Positions 17,517-26,832 of a stretch of 64,000 bases of DNA are shown here, piece after piece (positions within the stretch are counted from its first letter, which is position 1; the number at the start of each line of letters is the position of its first letter). Under the pieces are notes generated by a model that was not told the origin of the DNA, made no database searches, and worked only from the letters and a program-made list of their open reading frames with translations. The translations under genes were made by a program, and so were the position numbers. Source of the stretch: Sulfurimonas paralvinellae (GTDB lineage: Bacteria > Campylobacterota > Campylobacteria > Campylobacterales > Sulfurimonadaceae). Where the stretch lies: NCBI RefSeq assembly GCF_014905135.1, contig NZ_CP041406.1, positions 62,001 to 126,000 on the forward strand, in the 5' to 3' direction.

Positions 17517-19106
17517 TTAGCTTTTAAATTCGTCTATTGTGGATTGGAGTGAAGAAGCCACCGCTACCAATCTCTCCAAGTCATTTTCAATGCTCAGAAC
17601 ACTTGTTTTGTTGGCTGTTGAAAGTGCTTCTATATCAGAGATGTATTTGATGATCTCTTGAATGCTTTGACTCATTTTCATGCTGTCCTGTGCAGATTTT
17701 TCCGCTACTGCCGTTGAACTTTCCATCGCTTGAGTGGTGGTATTGATTTTGTCATTCACATCTTCCGATATATCTGAAAGTGCTTCGATATTTTTGGCAT
17801 TATCTGTCATCTTTTCACTGATGTCATTGATGGACTGAACGATTGTACTGACAGAGATATCAATCTCTCCAAGGCTTTTTTGCGTGCGTTCTGCAAGTTT
17901 TCTTACCTCATCGGCAACAACGGCAAAACCGCGTCCATGCTCACCGGCACGTGCTGCTTCGATGGCGGCATTGAGAGCAAGAAGATTGGTCTGCTCCGCA
18001 ATCTCACGAATGATATTAAGTACATCTTTTACTTGGTCTGCATCGGTTTTTAAGGTGGCAAGTTCTTCAACAAGTTGTGCTTCTGAATCAACAACATTGA
18101 CAACTTCCCGGCTTAAAGCACTGAGAGAGTCTTTTGCGCTGAGAAGTTCTTCTTCGGATACCTGTATCTTTTTCTGAGTCTCTGCAGCTGCTTCGATAGT
18201 CAAATTTAAAATCTCTTGAATATTTTCACTTTTTGTAACGGTCTTGTCAACGATACCCTGCTCTTGCTGTGTGCCTTTACGAATAATATGCGAAGCCGTT
18301 GCTATTTCACTGGCTATTGCTTTATTCTGATCTCCTAGATGTTTGACATCGTTCACGGTTCCCTGAATCATCGCTATAAAGTTGTTGACCTCCTTGGCGG
18401 CATCGCCAAACTCATTGCCATTTTTGTACTCAAGTCTTTTTGTAAGGTCTTTGTCTCCACTGATAAGATCAGCTATCTTGGCTTTGAGTGTTGCCAGCGG
18501 TGTAAAGATCTCACGGGCAAAGAAGATAAGAGCAACTATGGCAAAAAGTATACCGGCAATGATAAGCGAGATAATCAGTGTCATATTGGTCTCGCTGATT
18601 TCAGCGTCATTTTTATCTAGAGAAATTACAAGGTCAACTGCTCCAAGGACATTACCTGCAGTGGCATTGTAGTGACACTGCAGACATCTTTTTTCTGCTA
18701 CCATCGGTTTTATCATGCGAATAGTATGGTGTCCGTTTTTGTTTTCTTCAAGAATTTTTGTCGTTTTATTGTTAAGGACATCACGAATCAGTGTATCGGA
18801 TGTGAATTTTTCTTCAGGAGCGTACACTTCAATAACCGCTTTTGATTTGGCGATATCAAGATGCTCAATACCCTCAATCTTTCTGGCATTCTCAAAAGCG
18901 CTCTGAACAACTTCAGGATCTCCCATCATCATGCTTGTCGTCATTGTTTGAAAGATGGACTCGCTTAACATTTTGAGTGATTTCTTCGCTGTTGTATTGG
19001 AGAGTTCATGCAGTGTTGCAGAGAGATAGTAACTAATGGAGATAAGTCCGACAATACTGAGTGTGACAATGGAGAGAATAACTTTTGATTTTACCGATGC
19101 AAGCAT
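17517..19106 (-). CDS. Methyl-accepting chemotaxis protein with periplasmic c-type heme motif
   Basis: 529 aa. Membrane helix about 8-30, periplasmic domain of about 145 residues, second helix about 176-198, HAMP, then the signalling domain with the conserved [24 protein letters not shown] tip. The periplasmic part contains RCLQCHYN: Cys141, Cys144 and His145 form a CxxCH heme-attachment site close to the second helix. This suggests a receptor sensing redox state, oxygen or NO through covalent heme, or one using the heme pocket for another ligand. It is monocistronic with TATAAT at 19142-19147 and an AGGA ribosome binding site. Confidence 0.88.
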   Translation of the reverse strand: MLASVKSKVILSIVTLSIVGLISISYYLSATLHELSNTTAKKSLKMLSESIFQTMTTSMMMGDPEVVQSAFENARKIEGIEHLDIAKSKAVIEVYAPEEKFTSDTLIRDVLNNKTTKILEENKNGHHTIRMIKPMVAEKRCLQCHYNATAGNVLGAVDLVISLDKNDAEISETNMTLIISLIIAGILFAIVALIFFAREIFTPLATLKAKIADLISGDKDLTKRLEYKNGNEFGDAAKEVNNFIAMIQGTVNDVKHLGDQNKAIASEIATASHIIRKGTQQEQGIVDKTVTKSENIQEILNLTIEAAAETQKKIQVSEEELLSAKDSLSALSREVVNVVDSEAQLVEELATLKTDADQVKDVLNIIREIAEQTNLLALNAAIEAARAGEHGRGFAVVADEVRKLAERTQKSLGEIDISVSTIVQSINDISEKMTDNAKNIEALSDISEDVNDKINTTTQAMESSTAVAEKSAQDSMKMSQSIQEIIKYISDIEALSTANKTSVLSIENDLERLVAVASSLQSTIDEFKS

Positions 19107-19141
19107 AATGAGTCCTGAGGTCTATTTTCTAAGCTAGTAGT

Positions 19142-19147
19142 ATTATA
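19142..19147 (-). promoter_or_regulatory. -10 box of the heme chemoreceptor gene
   Basis: TTGCTATAAT on the minus strand, followed by a leader of about 28 nt with AGGA near the ATG. Confidence 0.5.
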
Positions 19148-19181
19148 GCAAAAAATATTTTCACTATAATGTTTGACCTGC

Positions 19182-20237
19182 TTATATACTATACAAGAGT
19201 AGTTCGACCTGTTCTAAAAGCTGTGTATTGGTATGTTCATTTTTCACAGCATATGCAAGTGCAGCTCCTGCACCGACACCTTCTTTTGCTTCACCGTCAT
19301 CATATTTGTGTAAGATAGGAATTTCCGACTCGGCGAATGAAAATACTGTATAGATGGCATGCGGCGTATAGCTGAGCTTTTGCAGTATATTTGCTATATC
19401 TGCATTTTTATCCTTGGCCACCCACTGGGTTGTTGCCAAGGTAATGTTGTTGTGGTTGATGCGCATTAAAACATCCTCACGCAGTTTGTCTGCAATAAGC
19501 AGACAGGCGGCCATCTGTGTTCCACCGGCGAGTACGACATGAAAACGGCGGCTTGCTTCAAGTAAGAAACCGGCACAAAATATAAGCATGTTATCGCTGA
19601 CATATCCGAGTTTTTCAAAGTTGCTCATATCGTCGTTTATGAGCGAAAGTGCTTTGTCGATAGTCTTTTGTTTGATGCTCTTTGGGGCATTTAAAAAGCT
19701 TGAAGAAAAATCATCGGCTACATCAAATCCGAGTGCCAAAGCGGATGCTGTTGCAGTTGTCGTACCAGCAGGTGTACTCTCACCAAGGATGAGATAGTTG
19801 CCTTTTAGCTCATACTCTCGCCCGGTTTTTCGCCCTTTTTCAAAAACTGCTTCTGCATCGATGCCGGCACCCTGTGCAATGCTTTGTGAGGGTTCGATAT
19901 TAAAGTTATGCACAATAGAATTCTGCGGCTGTTTTTCAAGACCAAGGTCGAAGATCCCAATAGTGGAAAATGGTGTGAGGTTATGGCTTGCACGGGTGAT
20001 GAGTGCCGGAGTAGGAACGCCGGTAGGTGTTTCGGCAAGTTCACCGAGTGAAAAGACCTTTTCGGTGGAGATAAATTCTGCATCGAGTGTCGGCGTGAGG
20101 GGAATCATTCCCGGAATACCGGCTTGCGTGATGCCCTCTATTTCACAGGTTTTTGTAACGCTTGCGGCTAAAACAAAGTCCGCTTTTCCATCTGGCAAAG
20201 TGTCTGCTTTATTTGTAAAGATGTTGAATGTATTCAT
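19182..20237 (-). CDS. cobT: Nicotinate-nucleotide--dimethylbenzimidazole phosphoribosyltransferase (TIGR00303-type CobT)
   Basis: 351 aa. It makes alpha-ribazole 5'-phosphate from nicotinate mononucleotide and a lower-ligand base. Conserved segments seen: GESTPAGTTTATA near residues 153-165, VVLAGGTQMAA near 232-242 and EGVGAGAAL near the end. Overall it resembles the archaeal/cyanobacterial-type CobT-like family (TIGR00303) more than the E. coli/Salmonella enzyme; this is a judgement from motifs. The start overlaps the cbiB stop (ATGA). Last gene of the minus-strand cob operon; product feeds CobS/CobC encoded at 1.1-2.4 kb. Confidence 0.88.
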   Translation of the reverse strand: MNTFNIFTNKADTLPDGKADFVLAASVTKTCEIEGITQAGIPGMIPLTPTLDAEFISTEKVFSLGELAETPTGVPTPALITRASHNLTPFSTIGIFDLGLEKQPQNSIVHNFNIEPSQSIAQGAGIDAEAVFEKGRKTGREYELKGNYLILGESTPAGTTTATASALALGFDVADDFSSSFLNAPKSIKQKTIDKALSLINDDMSNFEKLGYVSDNMLIFCAGFLLEASRRFHVVLAGGTQMAACLLIADKLREDVLMRINHNNITLATTQWVAKDKNADIANILQKLSYTPHAIYTVFSFAESEIPILHKYDDGEAKEGVGAGAALAYAVKNEHTNTQLLEQVELLLYSI

Positions 20238-21163
20238 GACAGGTAACCTTTGTTTAATATAAATGCAATAATAGCAAGAAGAATTAAAAATCCTATAATT
20301 GTCTTGTCGATTTTTTTGGCAAACTGCAACATGGTCTGCAGGTCGTTCGCATTAATCTCTTCTCTCCCCTTGCCAAAAAAAGCTTTTTCTTTCATAACGC
20401 CAAAGTAAGCAGTGTTACCGCCGAGCTTGATGCCAAGTACCAAAGCCATCGCTGTAATTGGATGTCCTGCATTTGGACTCTCATGGAGTGAGCCGTTTTT
20501 GTAAAAAGAGAAGAGATGTTTTTGCTTTGCAACTGCCATAATCAGCAGGGCAGTTATGCGGGCAGGAATGAAATTGACAAAGTCATCAAGTAGCGCGGCA
20601 GCTTTGCCAAACTTTTCATACCTTTCGTTTCTGTAGCCGACCATGGAGTCCATCGTATTGATGGTCTTATACAAAATGATGCCCGGTAGTCCAAAGAGCA
20701 GCAGGTAAAATAGTGGAGCGATGACGCCGTCGTTGAGATTTTCGGCATAGGTCTCTATGGAAGCTTTGTATATGTCACTTTCATTTAGGTTTTGGGTGTC
20801 ACGTGAGACTAACTGTGAGAGTAACTCTTTTTTGTTCGTGGCATAAAGTATCTCAGAAACTGCATCGAAGAGCATTCTGTGTGCTAAGAACATTGAGGCA
20901 AGAAAAGCGCTGAGTACGATGTAAAGAGCAGGTGCTAAAAGCTGCAGATAGAAATAAATGGCAAAAACAAAAAAGCTAACAACACTCAAAACAAACAAAA
21001 CAAGCAGCAAACCTCTTTTTACAGAGTCTTTGTAAAACTTCTCTTCAAAAAAGGTGATGATATCCCCAATGTAGATGATGGGATGTTTTAAAAAGGGAAA
21101 CTCTCCAAAAATTTTATCGATAAGATAGGCTAAAAGCGCTATGTATATATTACTGAGTATCAT
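20234..21163 (-). CDS. cbiB: Adenosylcobinamide-phosphate synthase
   Basis: 309 aa integral membrane protein that attaches (R)-1-amino-2-propanol (phosphate) to adenosylcobyric acid. Motifs of the family: an N-terminal DKIFGEFPFLKHPIIYIG (residues 16-33), YAENLNDGVIAPLFYLLLFGLPG near 135-157, the MDSMVGYRNERYEKFG loop near 167-182, and SPNAGHPITAMAL near 230-242. Overlaps the cbiP gene upstream by 14 nt and cobT downstream by 4 nt. Called cobD in some bacteria. Confidence 0.93.
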   Translation of the reverse strand: MILSNIYIALLAYLIDKIFGEFPFLKHPIIYIGDIITFFEEKFYKDSVKRGLLLVLFVLSVVSFFVFAIYFYLQLLAPALYIVLSAFLASMFLAHRMLFDAVSEILYATNKKELLSQLVSRDTQNLNESDIYKASIETYAENLNDGVIAPLFYLLLFGLPGIILYKTINTMDSMVGYRNERYEKFGKAAALLDDFVNFIPARITALLIMAVAKQKHLFSFYKNGSLHESPNAGHPITAMALVLGIKLGGNTAYFGVMKEKAFFGKGREEINANDLQTMLQFAKKIDKTIIGFLILLAIIAFILNKGYLS

Positions 21164-22544
21164 CCAGTTTCTCTTGTATATAATGTAAATCTATGTGTTT
21201 TTCAATATGTTTGGCAAAATCATTAATGGCCTTGGCTTTATAGGCTTGAAAATCATAACCTCTGTAGTCTGGATCAATCTTACGAAATATCTTCTGACGC
21301 AGGGCATCACTCTCAAAAAGACCATGCACGAAAGTGCCGTAGAAGTTCTTTGCTTTTTTGGCTCTTTTTTTCGTAGTACCGTTATGGATCTCATAGCCGT
21401 TGCACATAGTTCCAAAGAGATTGTAGCACCCTTTTGTTAGCACTTTGTTAGCTTGAAAGGTTACATCGCCTTTAATCCTTCCAAAGCCCTGCATCATTTT
21501 TATATCTGATTCAACACCGTTCTCATCGATCAAATTTTCAAACATCATCTCATAACCGCCGCAAACAGCAACTACTCTTTGTTCTTTGTTTTGCAGTACC
21601 TGCTCAAAACCTTGCTCACGCAGCCAATGAAGATCGTCAAACACACGCTTGCTTCCCGGAAGTATGAGCAGGTCGTAGTTCTTAGCTTTATTGATGGTGT
21701 TGATGAAGTCAAGTGCTATCTCTCTGTCTGCAACAAGCGGCTCAAAGTCGGTAAAGTTTGAGATATGCGGCAGTTTTATTACAGCGATTTTGATGATGGC
21801 ATCATGCGTATTCTGTTGATAGTTCATTAGTGAAGCGGCATCTTCAAAGCCGAGATTAAAAGGCAGATAGGGAACAACACCTAAAACCTTGATGCCGAAA
21901 TCTTTTTCGATTATCTTCACACCTTCATCAAAAAGGCTTCGATCGCCTCGAAATTTGTTTACAATGACGCCGATGAGATTTTTTCGCAGCTCTTTTGGAA
22001 GAAGATTGTAAACGCCGTAGATGGATGCAAAGACACCGCCGCGTTCAATGTCCGCTACGAGGACGATCTTTGTTTTAAATTCTTTGGCAACATAGATATT
22101 GGAGAGGTCTTTATCCATGAGGTTTAGCTCTACAGGACTTCCCGCTCCTTCGGCTACGATACATTCATACTCATGCAGAAGCTCTTCAAAGGCTTTTTTG
22201 ACAACAGGTTGGAGCTTGCTGATATTTTTATAGTATGTATGGACATCGGTATCTTTTACATTTTTGCCGTTGATGATGAGATGGGCTTTGTTCTTTGCTC
22301 CGGACTTTAAAAGGATGGGATTGAAAAGAGGTGTAGTCTTTAATCCAATCACTTCGGCCGCAAAGGCTTGGGGAATAGCGATCTCACCTGTGTCAATGTC
22401 GGTTACGACGGAATTGTTTGAGACGTTCTGTGCTTTAAAAGGAGCTACTTTAATGCCCTGTTTATGCAGCAGATAGGTAATGGCAAAGCTGAGTGTCGAT
22501 TTTCCGGCATCGCTGCTTGTTCCAAAGATGCTAAGCGAATGCAC
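21150..22544 (-). CDS. cbiP: Adenosylcobyric acid synthase (glutamine-hydrolysing)
   Basis: 464 aa, usual length for CbiP/CobQ. N-terminal ATP-binding region FGTSSDAGKSTLSFAITYLL (residues 8-27), then VAEGAGSPVELNLMDKDLSN near 124-143 and a C-terminal type 1 glutamine amidotransferase domain with VVAVCGGYEMMFENL (Cys nucleophile) and FYGTFVHGLFES (His). It adds four amide groups to adenosylcobyrinic acid a,c-diamide. It overlaps the cobD-like gene upstream by 14 nt, so translation is coupled. Confidence 0.94.
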   Translation of the reverse strand: MHSLSIFGTSSDAGKSTLSFAITYLLHKQGIKVAPFKAQNVSNNSVVTDIDTGEIAIPQAFAAEVIGLKTTPLFNPILLKSGAKNKAHLIINGKNVKDTDVHTYYKNISKLQPVVKKAFEELLHEYECIVAEGAGSPVELNLMDKDLSNIYVAKEFKTKIVLVADIERGGVFASIYGVYNLLPKELRKNLIGVIVNKFRGDRSLFDEGVKIIEKDFGIKVLGVVPYLPFNLGFEDAASLMNYQQNTHDAIIKIAVIKLPHISNFTDFEPLVADREIALDFINTINKAKNYDLLILPGSKRVFDDLHWLREQGFEQVLQNKEQRVVAVCGGYEMMFENLIDENGVESDIKMMQGFGRIKGDVTFQANKVLTKGCYNLFGTMCNGYEIHNGTTKKRAKKAKNFYGTFVHGLFESDALRQKIFRKIDPDYRGYDFQAYKAKAINDFAKHIEKHIDLHYIQEKLDDTQ

Positions 22545-23532
22545 TAAGTGCCTCTTTTAGTTTTGTGTGAGCAGTTTCATCTTTAACGGCAAAACGCAGC
22601 CAGGAGTTGTCAAGAAAATCAAAACTTTCACAACTTCGTACTAAGATTTTATGCGCTAAGAGATGCTCAAAAATTTCACTTGCGTGAGATGACTGCGTGA
22701 GGATGAAGTTTGCTTCACTTGCAACGATGGTATCAAAAAGTCTAGACTCTTTGAGGAGTCTCTGCAGCTCCTCTTTTTGTTTGAGATGTGTTGCGCGAGC
22801 CTTGTTTTTGAAATCTTCATCATTGAGACGTTTTTGCAAAAAGGCTGCATCGAGTGAAGAGATATTCCAAAGAGGCGTATTAAGTGAACGAATGTTCTTT
22901 TTATGGGAGAAAACAGCACCGATCCGTACACCTGCACAGGCATAAAACTTTGTAAAAGATTGGATTATATAGAGTTTTTTGTAGTCATCTATTTGATTTT
23001 TCAAAGATTTATGATTTTCAAATTCTATGAAACTCTCATCAACAATAATGGTGCATTTTTTCTTTTTCCACATTAAAAAAAGCTCTTCAATGTCATAAAA
23101 ACTGCCTTCCGGCGTTGCAGGATTGACAAAAATGACAATGGATTTTTTTTCTACTTTGGCATCGATATTTTCAATGCGGTTTATTTTATAAATGTTTTTT
23201 TTTGCAGCAAGTGCTGCTTTTTCATACTCACCGTAAAGCGGCGCATAAAGAGTGACCTTTTTACTTTTGAGTGAACTAAGCAGTGCATAGATGGCAGCTG
23301 TCGCGCCGTTGTAGAGTGCGATGTTTTGGCTTGCTGTTTTGTAGTTTGCCGCGATGGTCTGTTTTAGTTCAGGATAGTTGCTGTCGGCATATTTTGTTAC
23401 GAGGCTGCTAGAACATTCGATGAGCGTCTCAGGAGCATAGCAGTTGATATTTGATGAGAAGTCGATTATCTCGTCAGGCTTGCAGTCAAGCTCTTTTGCG
23501 TATTTGTAAATATTTCCGCCGTGGTGCATCAT
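22531..23532 (-). CDS. cobD: Threonine-phosphate decarboxylase-like PLP enzyme
   Basis: 333 aa fold-type I aminotransferase. The N-terminal MHHGGNIYKYA is the CobD-type signature that separates it from histidinol-phosphate aminotransferase. The PLP lysine lies in SFTKFYACAGVRIG near residues 192-205; the usual NPNNPTG motif is altered to NPATPEGSFY. CobD makes (R)-1-amino-2-propanol phosphate for CbiB, which fits its position next to cbiP and cbiB. The start may be the first or second Met. Two TGCGTGAG words lie 13 bp apart near its 3' end. Confidence 0.85.
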   Translation of the reverse strand: MMHHGGNIYKYAKELDCKPDEIIDFSSNINCYAPETLIECSSSLVTKYADSNYPELKQTIAANYKTASQNIALYNGATAAIYALLSSLKSKKVTLYAPLYGEYEKAALAAKKNIYKINRIENIDAKVEKKSIVIFVNPATPEGSFYDIEELFLMWKKKKCTIIVDESFIEFENHKSLKNQIDDYKKLYIIQSFTKFYACAGVRIGAVFSHKKNIRSLNTPLWNISSLDAAFLQKRLNDEDFKNKARATHLKQKEELQRLLKESRLFDTIVASEANFILTQSSHASEIFEHLLAHKILVRSCESFDFLDNSWLRFAVKDETAHTKLKEALSAFA

Positions 23533-23741
23533 TCATCTATCTCCACACCTGACCAGAACTCATCATAATCCAGATTCGTCATTGCATTTTCATCGGCAAG
23601 GTTCTTCTCAAGCAGTTTTTTTTGTTCATTGGCAAAGTACTCTTCAAGTGCCTCGTTTATGAGTTCAGAGATATCTTTTTTCTTCAGCTCGCTGAAGGCC
23701 TCGAGATTTTGCATATTGTAGTCATTAATGGTTATTTGCAC
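23529..23741 (-). CDS. Small ribbon-helix-helix or antitoxin-like protein
   Basis: 70 aa, starting MQITINDYNMQ, a short beta strand followed by two helices (residues 9-45) and an acidic tail. The shape resembles small ribbon-helix-helix or antitoxin proteins, but no toxin gene adjoins it. It overlaps cobD by 4 nt and the Cys-rich gene by 17 nt, so it belongs to the cob operon. A regulator of the operon or a stray antitoxin are both possible; I cannot assign a function. Confidence 0.65.
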   Translation of the reverse strand: MQITINDYNMQNLEAFSELKKKDISELINEALEEYFANEQKKLLEKNLADENAMTNLDYDEFWSGVEIDE

Positions 23742-24168
23742 TTTTTACCTCACATATGGACATGATCTTGCTCCAGTCCAGATTAAAATGTTTTGCCACG
23801 TAGGCTTTGGTATGGGGAATTTGACAGCCTGAGCAGTCTTGATGAATCGTTTCGCCATACACACCTTGTCTACCGTCTTTTGAGTCAATGCCGCAGTAGC
23901 TGTATTGTGTTTTGTCATCCACCTTTTTTATGCCCTTATCTGAAAAACAGAAGTTTGGACAGGAGCAGAGATAGCAGTTTAGCTCCTCCATATCGTGACA
24001 TTTTTTGTTTTGGGCATAGAGCGGACAGAAATCACGCTCTTTGTTTTTCATATTGTCAAAGTCAAAATACTCAATTATCTCATCCTGCGTGAGATTCTCA
24101 GCAAGTAGCTTTTCAATGATCTCTTTATGCTTTTGCGCATGCTCACGCAGCCATTTGTTATAGCTCAC
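23725..24168 (-). CDS. Cysteine-rich small-domain protein (PF04071-like) of the cobalamin cluster
   Basis: 147 aa with a GTG start just after the upstream stop. The first 40 residues are helical. A Cys cluster follows: FCPLYAQNKKC, NCYLCSCPNFCF, YCGID, and IHQDCSGCQIPH. The C-x2-C-x-CP and DCSxCxIPH spacing matches the Cys-rich small domain often found near cobalamin genes in archaea and anaerobes, presumably metal-binding. The role is not established: a metal-handling step for cobalt or a lower-ligand step are guesses. Confidence 0.7.
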   Translation of the reverse strand: MSYNKWLREHAQKHKEIIEKLLAENLTQDEIIEYFDFDNMKNKERDFCPLYAQNKKCHDMEELNCYLCSCPNFCFSDKGIKKVDDKTQYSYCGIDSKDGRQGVYGETIHQDCSGCQIPHTKAYVAKHFNLDWSKIMSICEVKSANNH

Positions 24169-24171
24169 GTG

Positions 24172-25017
24172 TTAGGCTGTATAGATGAGTTTTTGGTTTA
24201 TTGCATTTCCTGAGAGCTCAACATAACGCATCGGGTACATATCTAGATCTTTTGGACGAATGAAACCGCGTGTGACAATGACATTGACATCATTTATCTT
24301 TGAGACTGAGTCGATGTGTTTGTGTCCTGAGAGCGTAAGAAGAAGATTTTTATAACCAAAGAGTCTTTTTTGCGTCTCTAGTGTATTGTTAAGCACATAT
24401 TTGTGAATATCTTTTTCTTCAGTGCCGTTCCAGTAGTTTGTGTAGGGGTGGTGGTTTATGATAACTGTCGGCTTTTTGTTTTGCAGTGTCTTCTCTGCAA
24501 ATGCAAGTGTCTCTTGGGTATATCGTCCATTGTTTTGATGCTCGATGCAGCTGTCAAGTCCCAAGATGTTGTAGCCTTTTGTCTCAAGCAGCCAATCTTT
24601 GCCCGAAGTTTTTAAACCGCGATCGTTGACAAACATCTTTTGAAATTCTGCAAGGTTTATCTCATCATCACCTTTTGGAGAGGACTCTTTGTTGCCGCGA
24701 ACAGTGTAGTAAGGACAGTGCAGTTTTGCAACAATATCTTTAAAGACAAGAGTATCTTTGTCACCGGCTACATTGTTGTTAAAATTGTCGCCGCCAAAGA
24801 GTACAAAATCCAGATCAGGATAGTTTTTGTTGATAAATTCTACCGCGAGCTTCATCGCATCAACAGAGTCACTGTCTCCCAAATCCATATGTGAGTCGGT
24901 AATGTGCATAAATTTGAGACTTTTTTTATCTGTTTTTTCTTGTGCTGATGCTAGCATAGGCAATGTGGCTGCTGCAACAGCTCCTTTTAAAAATCCGCGT
25001 CTTGATATTTTTGGCAT
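24172..25017 (-). CDS. Tat-exported calcineurin-like metallophosphatase
   Basis: 281 aa. A twin-arginine signal (SRRGFLKGAVAAATLPMLASA, residues 5-25) directs export of the folded protein. Metallophosphoesterase motifs follow: ITDSHMD (38-44), GGDNFNN, RGNKES (GNxE replacing GNHE), NHHPY and SGHKH. It is the first gene of the minus-strand operon leading into cob genes and is preceded by AAGGA. It may dephosphorylate a nucleotide or corrinoid intermediate in the periplasm, but that is inference from position. Confidence 0.82.
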   Translation of the reverse strand: MPKISRRGFLKGAVAAATLPMLASAQEKTDKKSLKFMHITDSHMDLGDSDSVDAMKLAVEFINKNYPDLDFVLFGGDNFNNNVAGDKDTLVFKDIVAKLHCPYYTVRGNKESSPKGDDEINLAEFQKMFVNDRGLKTSGKDWLLETKGYNILGLDSCIEHQNNGRYTQETLAFAEKTLQNKKPTVIINHHPYTNYWNGTEEKDIHKYVLNNTLETQKRLFGYKNLLLTLSGHKHIDSVSKINDVNVIVTRGFIRPKDLDMYPMRYVELSGNAINQKLIYTA

Positions 25018-25119
25018 GGAGAATCCTTTTTAGATTAATGAATTTTGATTATATCGAAAGTTTGTAATTTTATACTCTTTTAACAGAGATATGTTAGACT
25101 ACGCAAATTTTATAATTTA

Positions 25120-26832
25120 ATGGATTTTTTTGTGAATAAAATAGACTTACATGCTTTGATAAAGCGCACAAAACCGCTGCATCTTTTGGTGGTAGAAGAT
25201 GATGAAGCAATGCGCAAGGTTACAGTTACTTTTTTAAATACATTTTTTGACAACATTCACTGTGCTGGCGATGGTGTAGAAGCACTTCAGGTCTTGGGTG
25301 AAGAGCCTATAGATATGATTCTTACAGATATTAATATGCCAAATATGAACGGTTTGGAGTTTATAGCAAAACTGCGTGAGATGAATTGTGATCTGCCTAT
25401 TATGATACTCTCTGCACATGCAGAACCGAGTTACTTTTTGCAGAGTATAAAGTATAGTGTTGATGGTTATTTGCTGAAACCTTTTGATATTGAACAGTTC
25501 TTTCCTCTGCTGCTTAAAATCGTCAAGTGTTTAGAAGATAAGAAAGAGTTGCTGGAGTATCACAATCAGTTAGAAACAATGGTGGCGCAAAAGACAAAAG
25601 AGCTTGAATACCGCTGTCTTCATGAATACTATACAGACCTTCCAAATGCAATTATGCTGCATCAAGATTTAGAAAAATGGAAATGTGGTTATATGCTGCT
25701 TTTGGATATGTCGCATTTTTCTGTTATTAATAAAGAGTATGGAAAAGCGTTTGCAAATCATGTCATCATCAGAACAGCACGTATTTTAGAGAAGCATATT
25801 CATAAAAATGCAAAACTTTATAAGACAGAGTCAGATCGTTTTGCGATTTTACTCAAAGAGAGTCCCTTAAAAGAGGTCTATCTTTACTGCGATCAAATCA
25901 TCTCCTTTTTTGACAATCACAACATCGGAATTGATGATACAGAGTTGAATATAACATTTAATATCGGTGTCGATAAAATTCGAGCAGATGCCTCTGACAC
26001 CTTGATAAACTGTGAATATGCACTGGATAAATCTAAAGAGCTTGGAAGCAGACACTATGAAGTATTTAGTGCGCGAACGACAGCTTTTAAAGATGAAAAA
26101 GAGGCTGTGAAATGGCTGCGTCTTACACGTGAGTTGATTATGGAAGAGAAAATTGAGCCCTATTACCAACCTATAAAAGATTTAAAAAGCGGCAAGGTCG
26201 TTAAGTATGAAGCACTTGCGAGAGGAATATATAAAGATGAGATCGTAGCACCCCATTTTTTTGTACAACAGGCTGAAAAACTGGGTCTGTCAACGGCATT
26301 AACACGTCTTATGATTAACAAAAGCTTTGCTTTTTTTCAAGATAAAACAGAGGAGTTCTCTATCAATTTAACAGAGAGAGATCTGCTAGAGGGGTATTTG
26401 ATTCGATTTTTGACAGAGAAGATGAAGCAGTATAGCATAGAGCCTTCGCGAATTACTTTTGAGATACTTGAAAATATTACGGTAACAAAAAATTCAAAAA
26501 GAATCACACAAAAACTAAACCGTCTGCGTGAGATAGGATTTCAAGTGGCTATCGATGATTTTGGTATAGAGAACTCCAACTTTTCACGTCTTTTAGAGAT
26601 CAATATTGATTTTATCAAGATAGATGGTATTTTCATTCGTGATTTAAAAGAGAATGAGAAGAACAGAATGATAACACGGGCCATTGTCAATCTTGCCAAA
26701 ACGCTAGGTATTAAAACTGTGGCGGAATATGTAGAGGATGCGGAGATATACACACTCATAAAAGAGTGTGGTATTGATTATGCACAAGGCTATTTCATAG
26801 GGAAGCCTGCGCCTAAATTACTTGATACGTGA
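25120..26832 (+). CDS. Response regulator with degenerate GGDEF and intact-looking EAL domain
   Basis: 570 aa. Receiver domain with phosphoacceptor Asp70 (LTDINMPNMNG) and Lys in LLKPFD; then a GGDEF-like domain with TESDRFAIL in place of GGDEF, so no cyclase activity is expected; then an EAL domain with YEALARG near residue 363, NLTERDL, FEILEN, IDDFGIENS and FIKIDG, the metal and substrate residues of active phosphodiesterases. It probably lowers c-di-GMP in response to an unseen histidine kinase, which could feed the nearby LapD. A TATAAT lies only 3 nt before this ATG; a GTG at 25132 is an alternative start. It ends in a 15-nt tail-to-tail overlap with btuC. Confidence 0.88.
   Translation: MDFFVNKIDLHALIKRTKPLHLLVVEDDEAMRKVTVTFLNTFFDNIHCAGDGVEALQVLGEEPIDMILTDINMPNMNGLEFIAKLREMNCDLPIMILSAHAEPSYFLQSIKYSVDGYLLKPFDIEQFFPLLLKIVKCLEDKKELLEYHNQLETMVAQKTKELEYRCLHEYYTDLPNAIMLHQDLEKWKCGYMLLLDMSHFSVINKEYGKAFANHVIIRTARILEKHIHKNAKLYKTESDRFAILLKESPLKEVYLYCDQIISFFDNHNIGIDDTELNITFNIGVDKIRADASDTLINCEYALDKSKELGSRHYEVFSARTTAFKDEKEAVKWLRLTRELIMEEKIEPYYQPIKDLKSGKVVKYEALARGIYKDEIVAPHFFVQQAEKLGLSTALTRLMINKSFAFFQDKTEEFSINLTERDLLEGYLIRFLTEKMKQYSIEPSRITFEILENITVTKNSKRITQKLNRLREIGFQVAIDDFGIENSNFSRLLEINIDFIKIDGIFIRDLKENEKNRMITRAIVNLAKTLGIKTVAEYVEDAEIYTLIKECGIDYAQGYFIGKPAPKLLDT

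Noticed and set aside
23529-23741. Type II toxin-antitoxin module
   Set aside because: Only the small antitoxin-like protein is present; neither neighbour resembles a toxin.
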